This document shows positions 37,716 through 46,632 of a stretch of DNA of 64,000 nt, in pieces. Positions within the stretch are counted from its first letter, which is position 1; each line of letters opens with the position of its first letter. The notes under the pieces were generated by a model. The model saw nothing but the letters and a program-made list of their open reading frames with translations, ran no database searches and was not told the origin of the DNA. Made by a program: the position numbers and the translations under genes. Origin of the DNA: Ruegeria lacuscaerulensis (lineage in GTDB: Bacteria; Pseudomonadota; Alphaproteobacteria; Rhodobacterales; Rhodobacteraceae). Location of the stretch: assembly GCF_013034685.1 (NCBI RefSeq), contig NZ_WQGO01000002.1:186001-250000 (forward strand), given 5' to 3'.

Positions 37716-38837
37716 TTACTGGATTGAGACCGGCTGCCACACGCCATCACTATCGGACGATTTGAATGCAGCCGAGATGAATGCCATCCCCAGCAAACCA
37801 TCACTCAGCTCAGGCAATAGATCTTGGCGATCTTGATCTTTTCGGATCAGCGCCGCTGCGTCCTTGTAAATCGTCGCAAACCCTTCCAGGTAGCCTTCAG
37901 GGTGACCGGGCGGAATGCGGGTGGCCGCGCGCGCGGTTTCTGATGTTGCCGCCGACCCTCGGGTCAGAACCTGAGTTGGTTCACCAAAGCGGCTAAAGTA
38001 CAGATGGTTGGGGTGTTCCTGCGACCATTCCAACCCGCCCCTGTCGCCATAGACCCGAAGTCGCAGCCCGTTTTCATTTCCCACAGCCACCTGACTGGCC
38101 CACAGCATGCCTCGCACACCATTGCCATAGCGCAGAAGGATATGGGCGTTGTCGTCCACTTGCCTGCCCGGCACCATGCTTGAAAGGTCCGCCGCCAGAT
38201 GTGAGGGCACTTCACCCGTCACGAAATGCGCCAGATTGAAAGCGTGTGTGCCGATATCGCCGATCGCCCCAGCACCCGACCGTGCAGGGTCCGTGCGCCA
38301 GTCGGCCTGTTTGTTGTCGGCATCCGCCGGTTCGGTCAGCCAGTCCTGCGCGTATTCGACTTGCACCAGCCGCAACTTACCCAACTCACCCGCCTGCACC
38401 ATCTCACGTGCCTGCCGGATCATCGGATAGCCGGTGTAATTGTGCGTCAGGATGAAATGGGCGGATGACGCCTCGGCTGCGGCCTTGATGCGCGCGGCAT
38501 CCTCAGCCGTGGCGGAAAGAGGTTTGTCGCAAATGACGTGGATCCCCGCTTCAAGAAACGCAATCGCCGGATCGGCATGCATATGGTTGGGCGTCACAAT
38601 CGCTACGGCGTCGATACCGTCGTCGCGCGCTGCCTCGGCCTGTGCCATCTGACGAAAATCTGCATAACTCCGATCAAGCCCCAGCTCTTGCGCCGAGGCC
38701 GCCGCGCGCTGCGGGTCGGAAGACAGCGCACCGGCCACCAGCTGCCACTGCCCATCCAGCCGGGCGGCAATTCGGTGTACGGCTCCGATAAAGGCGCCTT
38801 TTCCGCCGCCGACCATGCCCAGTTTCAATGGTGTCAT
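37716..38837 (-). CDS. Gfo/Idh/MocA family sugar dehydrogenase
   Basis: A 373-residue NAD(P)-dependent oxidoreductase with an N-terminal Rossmann fold (LGMVGGGKGAFIGAVHRIAA) and the conserved CDKPLS (E/D-K-P) motif. A lysine/histidine catalytic region lies in GDIGTHAFNLAHFV. It resembles oxidoreductases of inositol, scyllo-inositol and 3-keto-sugar pathways. Its ATG overlaps the stop of the TIM-barrel isomerase gene, and it is the last gene of the sugar ABC transporter operon. The exact sugar is not deducible. Confidence 0.88.
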   Translation of the reverse strand: MTPLKLGMVGGGKGAFIGAVHRIAARLDGQWQLVAGALSSDPQRAAASAQELGLDRSYADFRQMAQAEAARDDGIDAVAIVTPNHMHADPAIAFLEAGIHVICDKPLSATAEDAARIKAAAEASSAHFILTHNYTGYPMIRQAREMVQAGELGKLRLVQVEYAQDWLTEPADADNKQADWRTDPARSGAGAIGDIGTHAFNLAHFVTGEVPSHLAADLSSMVPGRQVDDNAHILLRYGNGVRGMLWASQVAVGNENGLRLRVYGDRGGLEWSQEHPNHLYFSRFGEPTQVLTRGSAATSETARAATRIPPGHPEGYLEGFATIYKDAAALIRKDQDRQDLLPELSDGLLGMAFISAAFKSSDSDGVWQPVSIQ

Positions 38838-39895
38838 TGGCCCAACCCCAGCATGGATCGGATCATGGCCTGATCTACTTCGCCGCCTGCGAAATCGTCA
38901 AAGGCCTTGTCCGTGGTTTCAATGATATGACGCGCGATGAAGGGCGCGCCCTCGGCAGCGCCCTGCTCGGGCGATTTTAGACAGCATTCCCATTCCAGAA
39001 CAGCCCAGCTGTCATATCCATATTGCGTCAGCTTCGAGAAAATCGCCCCAAAATCTACCTGCCCGTCGCCAAGGCTGCGGAACCGCCCCGCCCGGTTGGT
39101 CCAGCTTTGATAACCGGAATAGACACCTTGGCGACCGGTCGGGTTGAACTCGGCATCCTTGACGTGGAAAGCACAGATGCGCTCGTGATAGAGGTCGATG
39201 AACTCTAGATAGTCCATCTGCTGCAACAGGAAATGCGAGGGATCGTAGTTGATCTGGCAGGCCTCGTGCCCGTTCACCGCATCCAGAAACATCTCGAAGG
39301 TGGCTCCGTCGAAGACGTCCTCGCCAGGGTGAATTTCAAATCCGATGGCAACGCCCTGTTCTGCATAGGCGTCAAAGATCGGACGCCAGCGACGGGCAAG
39401 CTCGGAAAAGGCTTCTTCAATTAGACCTTGGGGGCGCTGCGGCCAGGGGTAAAGATAGGGAAAGGCCAGTGATCCGGTAAAACTTACCGTTGTGTCCAGC
39501 CCCAAGCGCCGGGCCGCAATGGCAGCTTTCTTCACCTGGTCCACAGCCCAATCCTGCCGCGCTTTTGGGTCGCCGTGCATGTTTTGGGGCGCGAAGGCGT
39601 CGAAAGCTGGATCATAAGCCGGGTGAACGGCAACCAGCTGGCCTTGCAAATGGGTCGACAGTTCACTTATCTCAACCCCTGCGTCGCGGCAGGTGCCAAG
39701 TATTTCGTCGCAATAGGTCTGACTGTCCGCCGCCTTGTCCAAGTCGAACAGCCGCCCATCAAAGGTCGGGATCTGCACTGCCTTGTACCCCAGACCGGCC
39801 GCCCATTCCGCAATCGACCCCAGCGAATTAAACGGCGCGGCATCATCCGCAAACTGCGCAAGAAACAGTCCTGGCCCTTTGATTGCACCCGACAT
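38834..39895 (-). CDS. Sugar phosphate isomerase/epimerase family protein (TIM barrel)
   Basis: A 353-residue xylose-isomerase-like TIM barrel. Metal-ligand-type residues are seen in GFEIHPGEDVFDG, INYDPSHFLLQQMDY, CAFHVKDAEFNPTG and WAVLEWECCL. ATG 39895 follows AGGGAG and gives MSGAIKGPGLFLAQF. A longer frame upstream lacks support. Paired by a 4-base overlap with the Gfo/Idh/MocA gene, it probably acts on the product or substrate of that dehydrogenase. Relatives are often annotated IolE/IolH-like or hydroxypyruvate isomerase-like. Confidence 0.85.
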   Translation of the reverse strand: MSGAIKGPGLFLAQFADDAAPFNSLGSIAEWAAGLGYKAVQIPTFDGRLFDLDKAADSQTYCDEILGTCRDAGVEISELSTHLQGQLVAVHPAYDPAFDAFAPQNMHGDPKARQDWAVDQVKKAAIAARRLGLDTTVSFTGSLAFPYLYPWPQRPQGLIEEAFSELARRWRPIFDAYAEQGVAIGFEIHPGEDVFDGATFEMFLDAVNGHEACQINYDPSHFLLQQMDYLEFIDLYHERICAFHVKDAEFNPTGRQGVYSGYQSWTNRAGRFRSLGDGQVDFGAIFSKLTQYGYDSWAVLEWECCLKSPEQGAAEGAPFIARHIIETTDKAFDDFAGGEVDQAMIRSMLGLGQ

Positions 39896-39957
39896 CACAG
39901 ACTCCCTTTCAAATTCCGAATACCGGGGCCTCAAGCAGCCCCGGTGAATTCACACAG

Positions 39958-41082
39958 TTATTTGCCACCCCAGCGTTCAGGGTAGCCGGGCATGTCTTCA
40001 CACCCGCAGGCTGCGTAGTGCAGCGGAGGCATGGAGGGGTTCACGAAATCGCCGAGATTGTCGCTGGTGATCGCCGGTTGTGGCAGGTTCCATTCCGGCC
40101 CAGGAATGGCCTCGCCATCCAAAACTTTTAGAGCTGCCAGGATAGGCGTGCGCCACTGATAAGTCGGGTAGGTCGGAGCAATGGTGTTCAGGCCAATCTC
40201 CTGCCATTTCTGTAGGAAATCCTGCTGATCCTCGCCGGTTACGATCGGAACCTCCAAGCCCATATCTTCGAAGGCTTCGATAGCGGCGACTGAAGTGGCA
40301 CCCGCGTCCATCCAAACTGCGCCCAATTGGGTTCCGCGCTGGATATAATCCTCGACAATCGCCTTGGTCTTGGCACGGTCGCCATCGGTGAACTCGGCCC
40401 CTACGATATTTAACCCAGCCTCTTCCATGATGCGCTTGGCCGCCGAATAGCGGGTTTCCAGCACATCCACGCCGGGCAGGATGCGCAACATCAGCACGTC
40501 CGAGCCTTCGGGTGCGTTGGCGGCGATGAACTCGCCCGATTGAATGCCGAAACCATACCCGCCGACCGGTTTGATAAACGTCACGGGACAATCCGTGTTT
40601 ACGCCGCGGTCAAACACGATGACCGGCAATTGCGCGCAGGCTTTTTCCACAGCGGGGGTCAGGGCTGCTGTCGTGTTGGGGGACACGATCAAGGCGTCAC
40701 AAGTTCCGCCAGCCAGCAAATCTTCGATATCGGCGATCTGTTTGTCATCCGAGCCTTCCGCATCGGTCACAACGAAGTCCGCAATGTTGTCGTGCCGCTC
40801 GACCTCGGCCTGCATTGTATTCCAACCAACTACGCGCCAAGGATTGTTGACGCCCGCGTTCGAAAAACAAATCGTATGAGGGCCGTCTTTCTTGTACGCC
40901 GACGTATCAGCCATCACGTCGCCATAGTACTGCAACCAGGGTGTTTCAGCATCGCCGTTGGCGGCAGCCCCCAGCATGTCCTTTTGTTTGGCGAACTCCA
41001 CCGGGTCATCGAAATTCTGTGCTTGCGCGGGAAGCGCTACCACCAAAGCCGCCAAGGCTGTCGCTGTAAACTTGTTGATCAT
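39958..41082 (-). CDS. Sugar ABC transporter substrate-binding protein (RbsB type)
   Basis: A 374-residue periplasmic binding protein. ATG 41082 has GAGGAGG upstream and gives a signal peptide ending LPAQAQ before NFDDPVEFAKQK. The binding fold includes ICFSNAGVNNPWRVVGWNTMQAEVER near the mature N-terminus, DLLAGGTCDALIVSPNTTAALTPAVEKA, and GAVWMDAGATSVAAIEAFEDMG. Such proteins bind pentoses, hexoses or cyclitols. It lies between the isomerase gene and the first permease gene. The long frame upstream of 41082 runs antisense-like into the permease gene and is rejected. Confidence 0.92.
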   Translation of the reverse strand: MINKFTATALAALVVALPAQAQNFDDPVEFAKQKDMLGAAANGDAETPWLQYYGDVMADTSAYKKDGPHTICFSNAGVNNPWRVVGWNTMQAEVERHDNIADFVVTDAEGSDDKQIADIEDLLAGGTCDALIVSPNTTAALTPAVEKACAQLPVIVFDRGVNTDCPVTFIKPVGGYGFGIQSGEFIAANAPEGSDVLMLRILPGVDVLETRYSAAKRIMEEAGLNIVGAEFTDGDRAKTKAIVEDYIQRGTQLGAVWMDAGATSVAAIEAFEDMGLEVPIVTGEDQQDFLQKWQEIGLNTIAPTYPTYQWRTPILAALKVLDGEAIPGPEWNLPQPAITSDNLGDFVNPSMPPLHYAACGCEDMPGYPERWGGK

Positions 41083-41114
41083 TTTGTTTTCCTCCTCTGA
41101 AAAGTTTCGGGCGC

Positions 41115-42068
41115 CTATCCCCCTGATCGGCGTCGTCGGTATCCGGCGATCACCACCGCCGAGATCAAAATCAGACCCTGAACCACGTCCCGGATCGGCT
41201 TTGGGAAGCCCAGAATGTTGAGCAGCGTGAACATCGCCTGCAATACCAGCGCACCTGCGATCGTTGCCCCGACAGTGCCGCGCCCGCCTAGCAATTGCGC
41301 ACCGCCGATCACAGCAGCGGTAATGGCCTGCAGCTCCAGCCCGACACCCACATCTGTGGACACCCCCGCAAAGCCGCCAAGAAGGATCCCGGCGATAACA
41401 GCCGAGACCGAAGATACGACAAAAGCGATGATCCTGGTCTCGGTAAGCGGGACGCCCGCCAGCAATGCAGCCTTTGGGTTGTCGCCCATCGCAATCAGAC
41501 GCTTGCCGTAATTGGTGCGATGCATCAGCCACCACATACCGGCACAGACAATGACCATAACGATGACCGCCACCGGAAGAATCTTGATCAGCGGCACATC
41601 CTTGATCAAATACCGGCCGAAGAACCTAAAGTTCTCTGGCAGATAACCGCGAGGAGCCCCACCTGACCATGTCAGAGCGACACCGCTGAGCGTGATCATC
41701 ATCCCCAGAGTAGCGATTATCGATGGCACTTTGAGCCACGACACCACGAGCGCGTTCGCCGTTCCGACAATCACACCTACACCCAGCATGACCAGGACAA
41801 CCCACCACGTCGCGCTAGCGTCGCCATCCAGCAGAATAGAACTGCCGATCACGGTCAAAGTTACCAACGCCCCTGCCGACAGGTCGAATCCGCCCGAATT
41901 GATGACGTACAATTGCCCAACGGCCAAAATTGCGATCGGAGCGGCCCGTTTGAGAAAATTCATATACCCGGTAGGCTGCAGGAAATACGGCGACAGGATC
42001 GCAATCGCCACAAACAAAAGTGCCAGTACCAGAAAGACGGGATTGATCTGCTTTAGCCGTTCGATCAC
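41115..42068 (-). CDS. Sugar ABC transporter permease (RbsC type), second permease
   Basis: A 317-residue membrane protein of the ribose-type permease family: LAVGQLYVINSGGFDLSAGALVTLTVIGSS near the N-terminus and GGAQLLGGRGTVGATIAGALVLQAMFTLLNILG near the C-terminus. It starts with GTG 42068, which overlaps the stop of the other permease gene (GTGA). Two different permeases are encoded, so the channel is probably a heterodimer rather than the usual RbsC homodimer. Confidence 0.88.
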   Translation of the reverse strand: MIERLKQINPVFLVLALLFVAIAILSPYFLQPTGYMNFLKRAAPIAILAVGQLYVINSGGFDLSAGALVTLTVIGSSILLDGDASATWWVVLVMLGVGVIVGTANALVVSWLKVPSIIATLGMMITLSGVALTWSGGAPRGYLPENFRFFGRYLIKDVPLIKILPVAVIVMVIVCAGMWWLMHRTNYGKRLIAMGDNPKAALLAGVPLTETRIIAFVVSSVSAVIAGILLGGFAGVSTDVGVGLELQAITAAVIGGAQLLGGRGTVGATIAGALVLQAMFTLLNILGFPKPIRDVVQGLILISAVVIAGYRRRRSGG

Positions 42069-43030
42069 GCCTCGATCCTCCGGCTCCGCACTGCATAGAC
42101 GGCAACAGCCGCCACAATGATGATCCCGCGCAGGATCTGTTTCGCGAAGGCATCGACACCGGCAATGTTGAAAATCGAGTCGATCAGCGAGAAAATCATC
42201 ACCCCCATCAGGGTGCCCCAAACACCTCCGCGCCCACCTGAAAGCGCCGTGCCGCCGATCACCACCACAGCGATGGACTCCAGATCATATACCCCGTCCC
42301 GCCCAATCCACGGCGCGCCCGAACGCAACCGACTGGCCAGATACAACCCCGCAATGGTGGCGCAGACCGAGCAGATCACATGCGCCATGATGACCACGCG
42401 GGTTGTCCGCATACCCGCCAATTTGGCGGCGTCCGGATTGCCTCCAACTGAATAGATATTCGACCCGGCGCGGGTAAAGCGCAGAAACACCCAAGCGGCC
42501 ACGGTCAGCGCGATCAGAAAGATCAGACTGATCGAAATTCCCCCGACTTGCCCATAGGCAAAAACCTGGAACTCTTCTGGCACCTCGCCGGCAAAATTGT
42601 TGAACGTGGCGCTCAGAAGGCCCTGCAGGACGAGCGCCATGCCAAGAGTAGCGATCAGTGGGTTGACTTCGAACTGGGTGATTATTAGCCCGTTGATCAA
42701 CCCGACCACAACACCCACAGCCAAAACGGCGGCAATCGCTGGCAGCATCATCGAAGGATCGCCCGACATGATTGACGACGCCAGAACGGCAGATACCGAG
42801 ATTAAGTTCGCGACACTCAGATCAATTGACGCGATCAATATGGCAAAGGTCTGGCCCACTGCCGTGATCCCAAGGGCAATCGAGCGCCCCAACAGACCAA
42901 GAAGGTTTTCAACCGTCAGGAATTGTGTCTGGCCTGTCAGCACGGCCACGATGACATAGACGGCGATCGCAGCCATCAGCAGCAAGAACGGCGCAAAAGC
43001 CATGAGATTTCTTGAGCGCGCAGGTTTCAT
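42065..43030 (-). CDS. Sugar ABC transporter permease (RbsC type), first permease
   Basis: A 321-residue ribose-type permease: ALGITAVGQTFAILIASIDLSVANLISVSAVLAS and IAVVVIGGTALSGGRGGVWGTLMGVMIFSLIDSIFNIAG are typical. About eight to ten membrane segments are present. Its ATG overlaps the ATPase stop and its stop overlaps the second permease gene, so ATPase-permease-permease are translated in a coupled series. Confidence 0.9.
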   Translation of the reverse strand: MKPARSRNLMAFAPFLLLMAAIAVYVIVAVLTGQTQFLTVENLLGLLGRSIALGITAVGQTFAILIASIDLSVANLISVSAVLASSIMSGDPSMMLPAIAAVLAVGVVVGLINGLIITQFEVNPLIATLGMALVLQGLLSATFNNFAGEVPEEFQVFAYGQVGGISISLIFLIALTVAAWVFLRFTRAGSNIYSVGGNPDAAKLAGMRTTRVVIMAHVICSVCATIAGLYLASRLRSGAPWIGRDGVYDLESIAVVVIGGTALSGGRGGVWGTLMGVMIFSLIDSIFNIAGVDAFAKQILRGIIIVAAVAVYAVRSRRIEA

Positions 43031-44547
43031 GAGGTTTCAAGTCCCAAATGCGCTTCAGTTGCTGCATGCATGACCTCAGTCTCACTGGCGCCATATCCAA
43101 ATTCGGCCACGATTTTACCGTCGCTCATCACCAGAACCCGGTCCGATATGCCTAGAACCTCGGGCAAGTCAGACGAGATTGCCATAACCGCCGCGCCGTC
43201 TTGTGCCAAACTGCGCATCTGAGCGTAGATGACGGCCTTGGTGTTGACGTCGATCCCTCTGGTCGGTTCAACAAAGATCAGGACTTTTGGAGCCAAGGAC
43301 AGCCAGCGGGCAACGATGGCCTTTTGCTGATTACCGCCGGACAAAGACTGAATCTCGACCTCGTAATTCGCAGCTCGCAGGTCAAAGGCGTCAAACAGCT
43401 TATCCATCTGATCCAGTGTCGCAACCGACGTATTGTTCGGCGCGCCCAAGGGGTTGGAAAACGCGCGTGCCGAGATCATTCCGTTGTCCCGAACCGATTG
43501 CATCAGCATGAGCCCCTCGGCCTTGCGATCACCTGGCAACATGGCGATGCCCGCCTTGGCGGCCTTGCGCGGGCTTGTCAGCGAAACCGGTTGCCCTTCG
43601 ACCGACACTGTGCCGGTCTCAAAGGGTTCTGCGCCAAACAAGGCCAACGCCAATGCAGTGCGACCTGCCCCCTGAACACCTGCGAATCCGGTGATCTGAC
43701 CTGCACACAGTTCAAGATCAATGTCGAACAAGCGCGCGTTACCCCCACCGTGCACGGTCAGAACCGGTGCGCCGACCTCGTCCGATGTTGCGGGGTCGGG
43801 ATAGAAATGCCCGATGTCTCGCCCGACCATAGCTTCTACGATTTGGCCGGTTTCGGGCACATCATCAAACGCGGCAGCTACTTTTCCGTCCTTGATGACG
43901 GTCACACGGTCGGCCAGACGCCGAATTTCGCGCATACGATGGGTAATATAGACGATCGAACGCCCCTGCCCCCGCAGGTCTTCGACCAGTTGAAACAGCA
44001 AGTCACATTCCGCATCGTTTAGGGCTGCGGTTGGCTCGTCCATGACGATCACTTGCGCGTTCAAAGACAATGCTTTCGCGATTTCAACCATCTGCTGCTG
44101 CGCGACGTCCAGATCACTGACCAGCGTGTCGGGTCCAAACCGATGGCGATCTCCAAACAAAGCCAGCACGTTGCGCGTTTCGCGCCGCATCCTCGCGGCG
44201 TCCAAAATACCAAACCGGTTGGTTGGTTCGCGACCCAGAAATATATTCTCGGCCACTGTTCTGTCCGGCAGCAGCGAGAACTCCTGATAGATCACACTCA
44301 CACCCTGGGTGAGCGATTCCAGCGGATGCTGAAACCGAACCTTCCGACCGCGAAGGAATATTTCCCCTTCCTCCGCCTGATAAACACCCGACAGAACTTT
44401 CATCAGGGTGGACTTGCCCGCGCCGTTTTCTCCGACCAACGCGTGGACCTCACCAGCCCGAGCCGAAAAACTGACCGAATCCAGCGCTTTGATCCCTGGA
44501 AAAACCTTGGTGATCCCTTTCATCTCAAAGATTGCGTCACCGGTCAT
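43027..44547 (-). CDS. Sugar ABC transporter ATPase, double domain (RbsA type)
   Basis: A 506-residue protein with two ABC domains. The first has Walker A GENGAGKST and the motif DEPTAALND. The second has the degenerate Walker A-like GVQGAGRTALAL and signature LSGGNQQKAIVARWL with VEPTRGIDV. This pattern is standard for RbsA/MglA-type ATPases, where only the first site is fully active. ATG 44547 overlaps the stop of the epimerase gene (ATGA); the TTG 12 bases upstream is less likely. Confidence 0.92.
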   Translation of the reverse strand: MTGDAIFEMKGITKVFPGIKALDSVSFSARAGEVHALVGENGAGKSTLMKVLSGVYQAEEGEIFLRGRKVRFQHPLESLTQGVSVIYQEFSLLPDRTVAENIFLGREPTNRFGILDAARMRRETRNVLALFGDRHRFGPDTLVSDLDVAQQQMVEIAKALSLNAQVIVMDEPTAALNDAECDLLFQLVEDLRGQGRSIVYITHRMREIRRLADRVTVIKDGKVAAAFDDVPETGQIVEAMVGRDIGHFYPDPATSDEVGAPVLTVHGGGNARLFDIDLELCAGQITGFAGVQGAGRTALALALFGAEPFETGTVSVEGQPVSLTSPRKAAKAGIAMLPGDRKAEGLMLMQSVRDNGMISARAFSNPLGAPNNTSVATLDQMDKLFDAFDLRAANYEVEIQSLSGGNQQKAIVARWLSLAPKVLIFVEPTRGIDVNTKAVIYAQMRSLAQDGAAVMAISSDLPEVLGISDRVLVMSDGKIVAEFGYGASETEVMHAATEAHLGLETS

Positions 44548-45392
44548 GCTTGGGCCCAATTCTTACGAATGAACTCAGCACTGTCCCGAAACAACTGCGC
44601 AGGAGTATCGAACATGGGGCGCCAGATACGCGTAGCCGCAGCAAGTTCCGGCACGCCTGCGCCAAAGGCTTCCATAACGACCCATCCGTCGAACCCGGTC
44701 TTTTTCACGGATGAGAAAACCCGCCCAAAATCAATCTGCCCTGTTCCAGGGGTGCCCCGATCATTTTCAGAAATGTGCAGCACGTTGATTTGACCAACGA
44801 CTGCGGCGATTGCCCTTGCCTGCTCTTTTTCCTCGATATGTGCGTGAAAGGTATCGTACATGATCCCAAAAGCGGGATGATCGACCATTTTACAGTATTG
44901 CGCGGCCTGTTGGGCGGTGTTCAGGAAATGGGTCTCAAACCGGTTGAGCGGCTCAAGCGCCAACCGCATTCCTTGCACTGATGCCTTTTCTGCCATCCGA
45001 TGATGAGCATCAGCACCGCGTTTCCATTCTTCGGTAGTCGGACCACTGCCGGTGAAGTGGCCGATCGGTGCGTGGAAAGGTCCCCCGATGGTTTGAGCAC
45101 CCAGTGCGTTGGCGCAATCCACGATCCAGTCCAGATGCTCCAGCCCACGCTCGCGGATTTCAGGATCAGCACTGGTGGGGTCCGCATTCGGGTCAGGCGT
45201 AATCGCGGTGCATGTTCGCTCCAACCCCAATGCGTCCAATTCGCCGCCCAGCCATTCATAGTGATCGGCTGTTCCTTCGAGCACGGGAATTTCAACACCG
45301 TCATACCCTACTTCAGCCGCTAACTGACAGAACTTCAGCTGCGACTGGTCGATAAATCCACCGACACAAAGCAGGTTCACGCCCAGCTTCAT
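44544..45392 (-). CDS. Ketose 3-epimerase-like TIM-barrel protein (tagatose/psicose 3-epimerase type)
   Basis: A 282-residue TIM barrel of the sugar phosphate isomerase/epimerase family. The four metal and catalytic residues of D-tagatose/D-psicose 3-epimerases appear in order: Glu in LALEPLNRFETHFLNT, Asp in GIMYDTFHAHIEE, His in NVLHISENDRGTPGTGQIDF, Glu in WVVMEAFG. ATG 45392 follows GGGAGGGG. As first gene of the sugar operon, ahead of the transporter genes, it suggests import of a rare ketose or of a sugar converted to one. The precise substrate is inferred. Confidence 0.83.
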   Translation of the reverse strand: MKLGVNLLCVGGFIDQSQLKFCQLAAEVGYDGVEIPVLEGTADHYEWLGGELDALGLERTCTAITPDPNADPTSADPEIRERGLEHLDWIVDCANALGAQTIGGPFHAPIGHFTGSGPTTEEWKRGADAHHRMAEKASVQGMRLALEPLNRFETHFLNTAQQAAQYCKMVDHPAFGIMYDTFHAHIEEKEQARAIAAVVGQINVLHISENDRGTPGTGQIDFGRVFSSVKKTGFDGWVVMEAFGAGVPELAAATRIWRPMFDTPAQLFRDSAEFIRKNWAQA

Positions 45393-45434
45393 TTCCCCTC
45401 CCAAGGCAAAATCGCACACCCGTCTCGAATCTTA

Positions 45435-45469
45435 TGTAATCGTTTTCATTTTTAATGTAAAGGATTACA
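45435..45469. promoter_or_regulatory. Tandem operator-like sites for the LacI regulator
   Basis: Site 1 (45435-45448) reads TGTAATCGTTTTCA and fits the LacI-family pattern TGnAAnCGnTTnCA exactly. Site 2 (45456-45469) reads TGTAAAGGATTACA, with perfect TGTAA/TTACA arms but no central CG. The two starts are 21 bases apart, two helical turns. They lie in the 109-base gap between the sugar operon (-) and lacI-type gene (+). Confidence 0.7.
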
Positions 45470-45501
45470 TTCTGTCTTTTTCGCTGCTATTACTGGCTGA
45501 C

Positions 45502-46515
45502 ATGACAAAGAAATCGAACAACAGACCCACGGTTCGGGACGTTGCACGGGTGGCCGGAGTTTCGACGGCTACAGTAAGTCGGGCGCTGCAATCCCCTGAT
45601 ATCGTTTCTAAAAAAACACGGGATGCAGTGTTTGCCGCCGTTTCGGAAACAGGCTACAGCGTCAATACTGCTGCACAGATGCTGCGTCGCAACAGGTCCG
45701 GGACTATACTTGTCATCCTCCCGGATATCTCCAACCCCTTCTTCTCGAAAATCCTTTCCGGTATCGAAGAGGTTGCCACCCGCGCAAATTTGACAATTCT
45801 GATAGGCAACACAAACGGGGATAGCACGCGCTACGCGAATATCCTCGAAAACCTGCGCAATGGACGCGCGGACGGGGCCTTGATCCTGAACGGGGAAGCG
45901 CCCCCAGACGGAATGCTACCCGAAGGCACCCCTGCCGTTTCGATCTCAGAACGCCTGGACGGAACACCTTATCCGCACGTTGGCACGGATAATGAAAGGG
46001 CCGCATTCGACGCCACACGGTACTTAATTGAACAAGGTCACCGAAAAATCGCCCATGTCACCGGACCTCAGGACAATACGCTGACCAAAGACAGGCGAGA
46101 TGGATATGTGAAAGCAATGACCGAAGCGGGGCTGTCAGACCACATTCGCCTCATAGACGGAGGCTTCGTTTACTCAGACGGTGAACACGCAGGGCACCAC
46201 CTGGCAAAAAACTGGCCCGACACGACTGCCGTGTTTTGCGCAAACGACGAATCCGCCATGGGGGTCATACGAAGCCTGCAACAGCACGGCTACTCGGTAC
46301 CGGATGATATATCCGTCATGGGTTTTGACGACGTCCCTTTCGCTCGTATTTTCCAGCCTGAGTTGACCACAGTGCATCAGGCCCGGAACCTTATTGGACA
46401 ACGCGCCATGGAAATATTGCTGGAACAACTTGAAAAGAAACCCTTTTCGACCGGCTCGGTCTATTTGGATCACAGAATCGTTTCGCGAAACAGCGTGGCC
46501 GGACCGCGAAATTAA
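45502..46515 (+). CDS. LacI family regulator of the sugar operon
   Basis: A 337-residue regulator with an N-terminal LacI helix-turn-helix (PTVRDVARVAGVSTATVSRALQSPDIVSKKTRDAVFAAV, about residues 8-50) and a periplasmic-binding-protein-like sensor domain (about 60-335) ending DDVPFARIFQPELTTVHQARNLIG. It is divergent from the epimerase and sugar ABC transporter genes and is preceded by two operator-like palindromes, so it should repress them until the imported sugar or a derivative binds. Confidence 0.93.
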   Translation: MTKKSNNRPTVRDVARVAGVSTATVSRALQSPDIVSKKTRDAVFAAVSETGYSVNTAAQMLRRNRSGTILVILPDISNPFFSKILSGIEEVATRANLTILIGNTNGDSTRYANILENLRNGRADGALILNGEAPPDGMLPEGTPAVSISERLDGTPYPHVGTDNERAAFDATRYLIEQGHRKIAHVTGPQDNTLTKDRRDGYVKAMTEAGLSDHIRLIDGGFVYSDGEHAGHHLAKNWPDTTAVFCANDESAMGVIRSLQQHGYSVPDDISVMGFDDVPFARIFQPELTTVHQARNLIGQRAMEILLEQLEKKPFSTGSVYLDHRIVSRNSVAGPRN

Positions 46516-46632
46516 AGTACAGCATCAGGACCGTGCCGAAAGTTCAATAGAGCGTCGATGCCGTAAGGGACCAGCATGTCCCAAGGCCAGGACAGCATTT
46601 GAACCCACAAACCTTGTTCCGCGGGGACGGTA

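Noticed and set aside
46516..46632. Gap between the convergent LacI gene and ugpC
   Set aside because: A - strand frame crosses it in another phase of ugpC but is a shadow; no clear terminator or gene was found.
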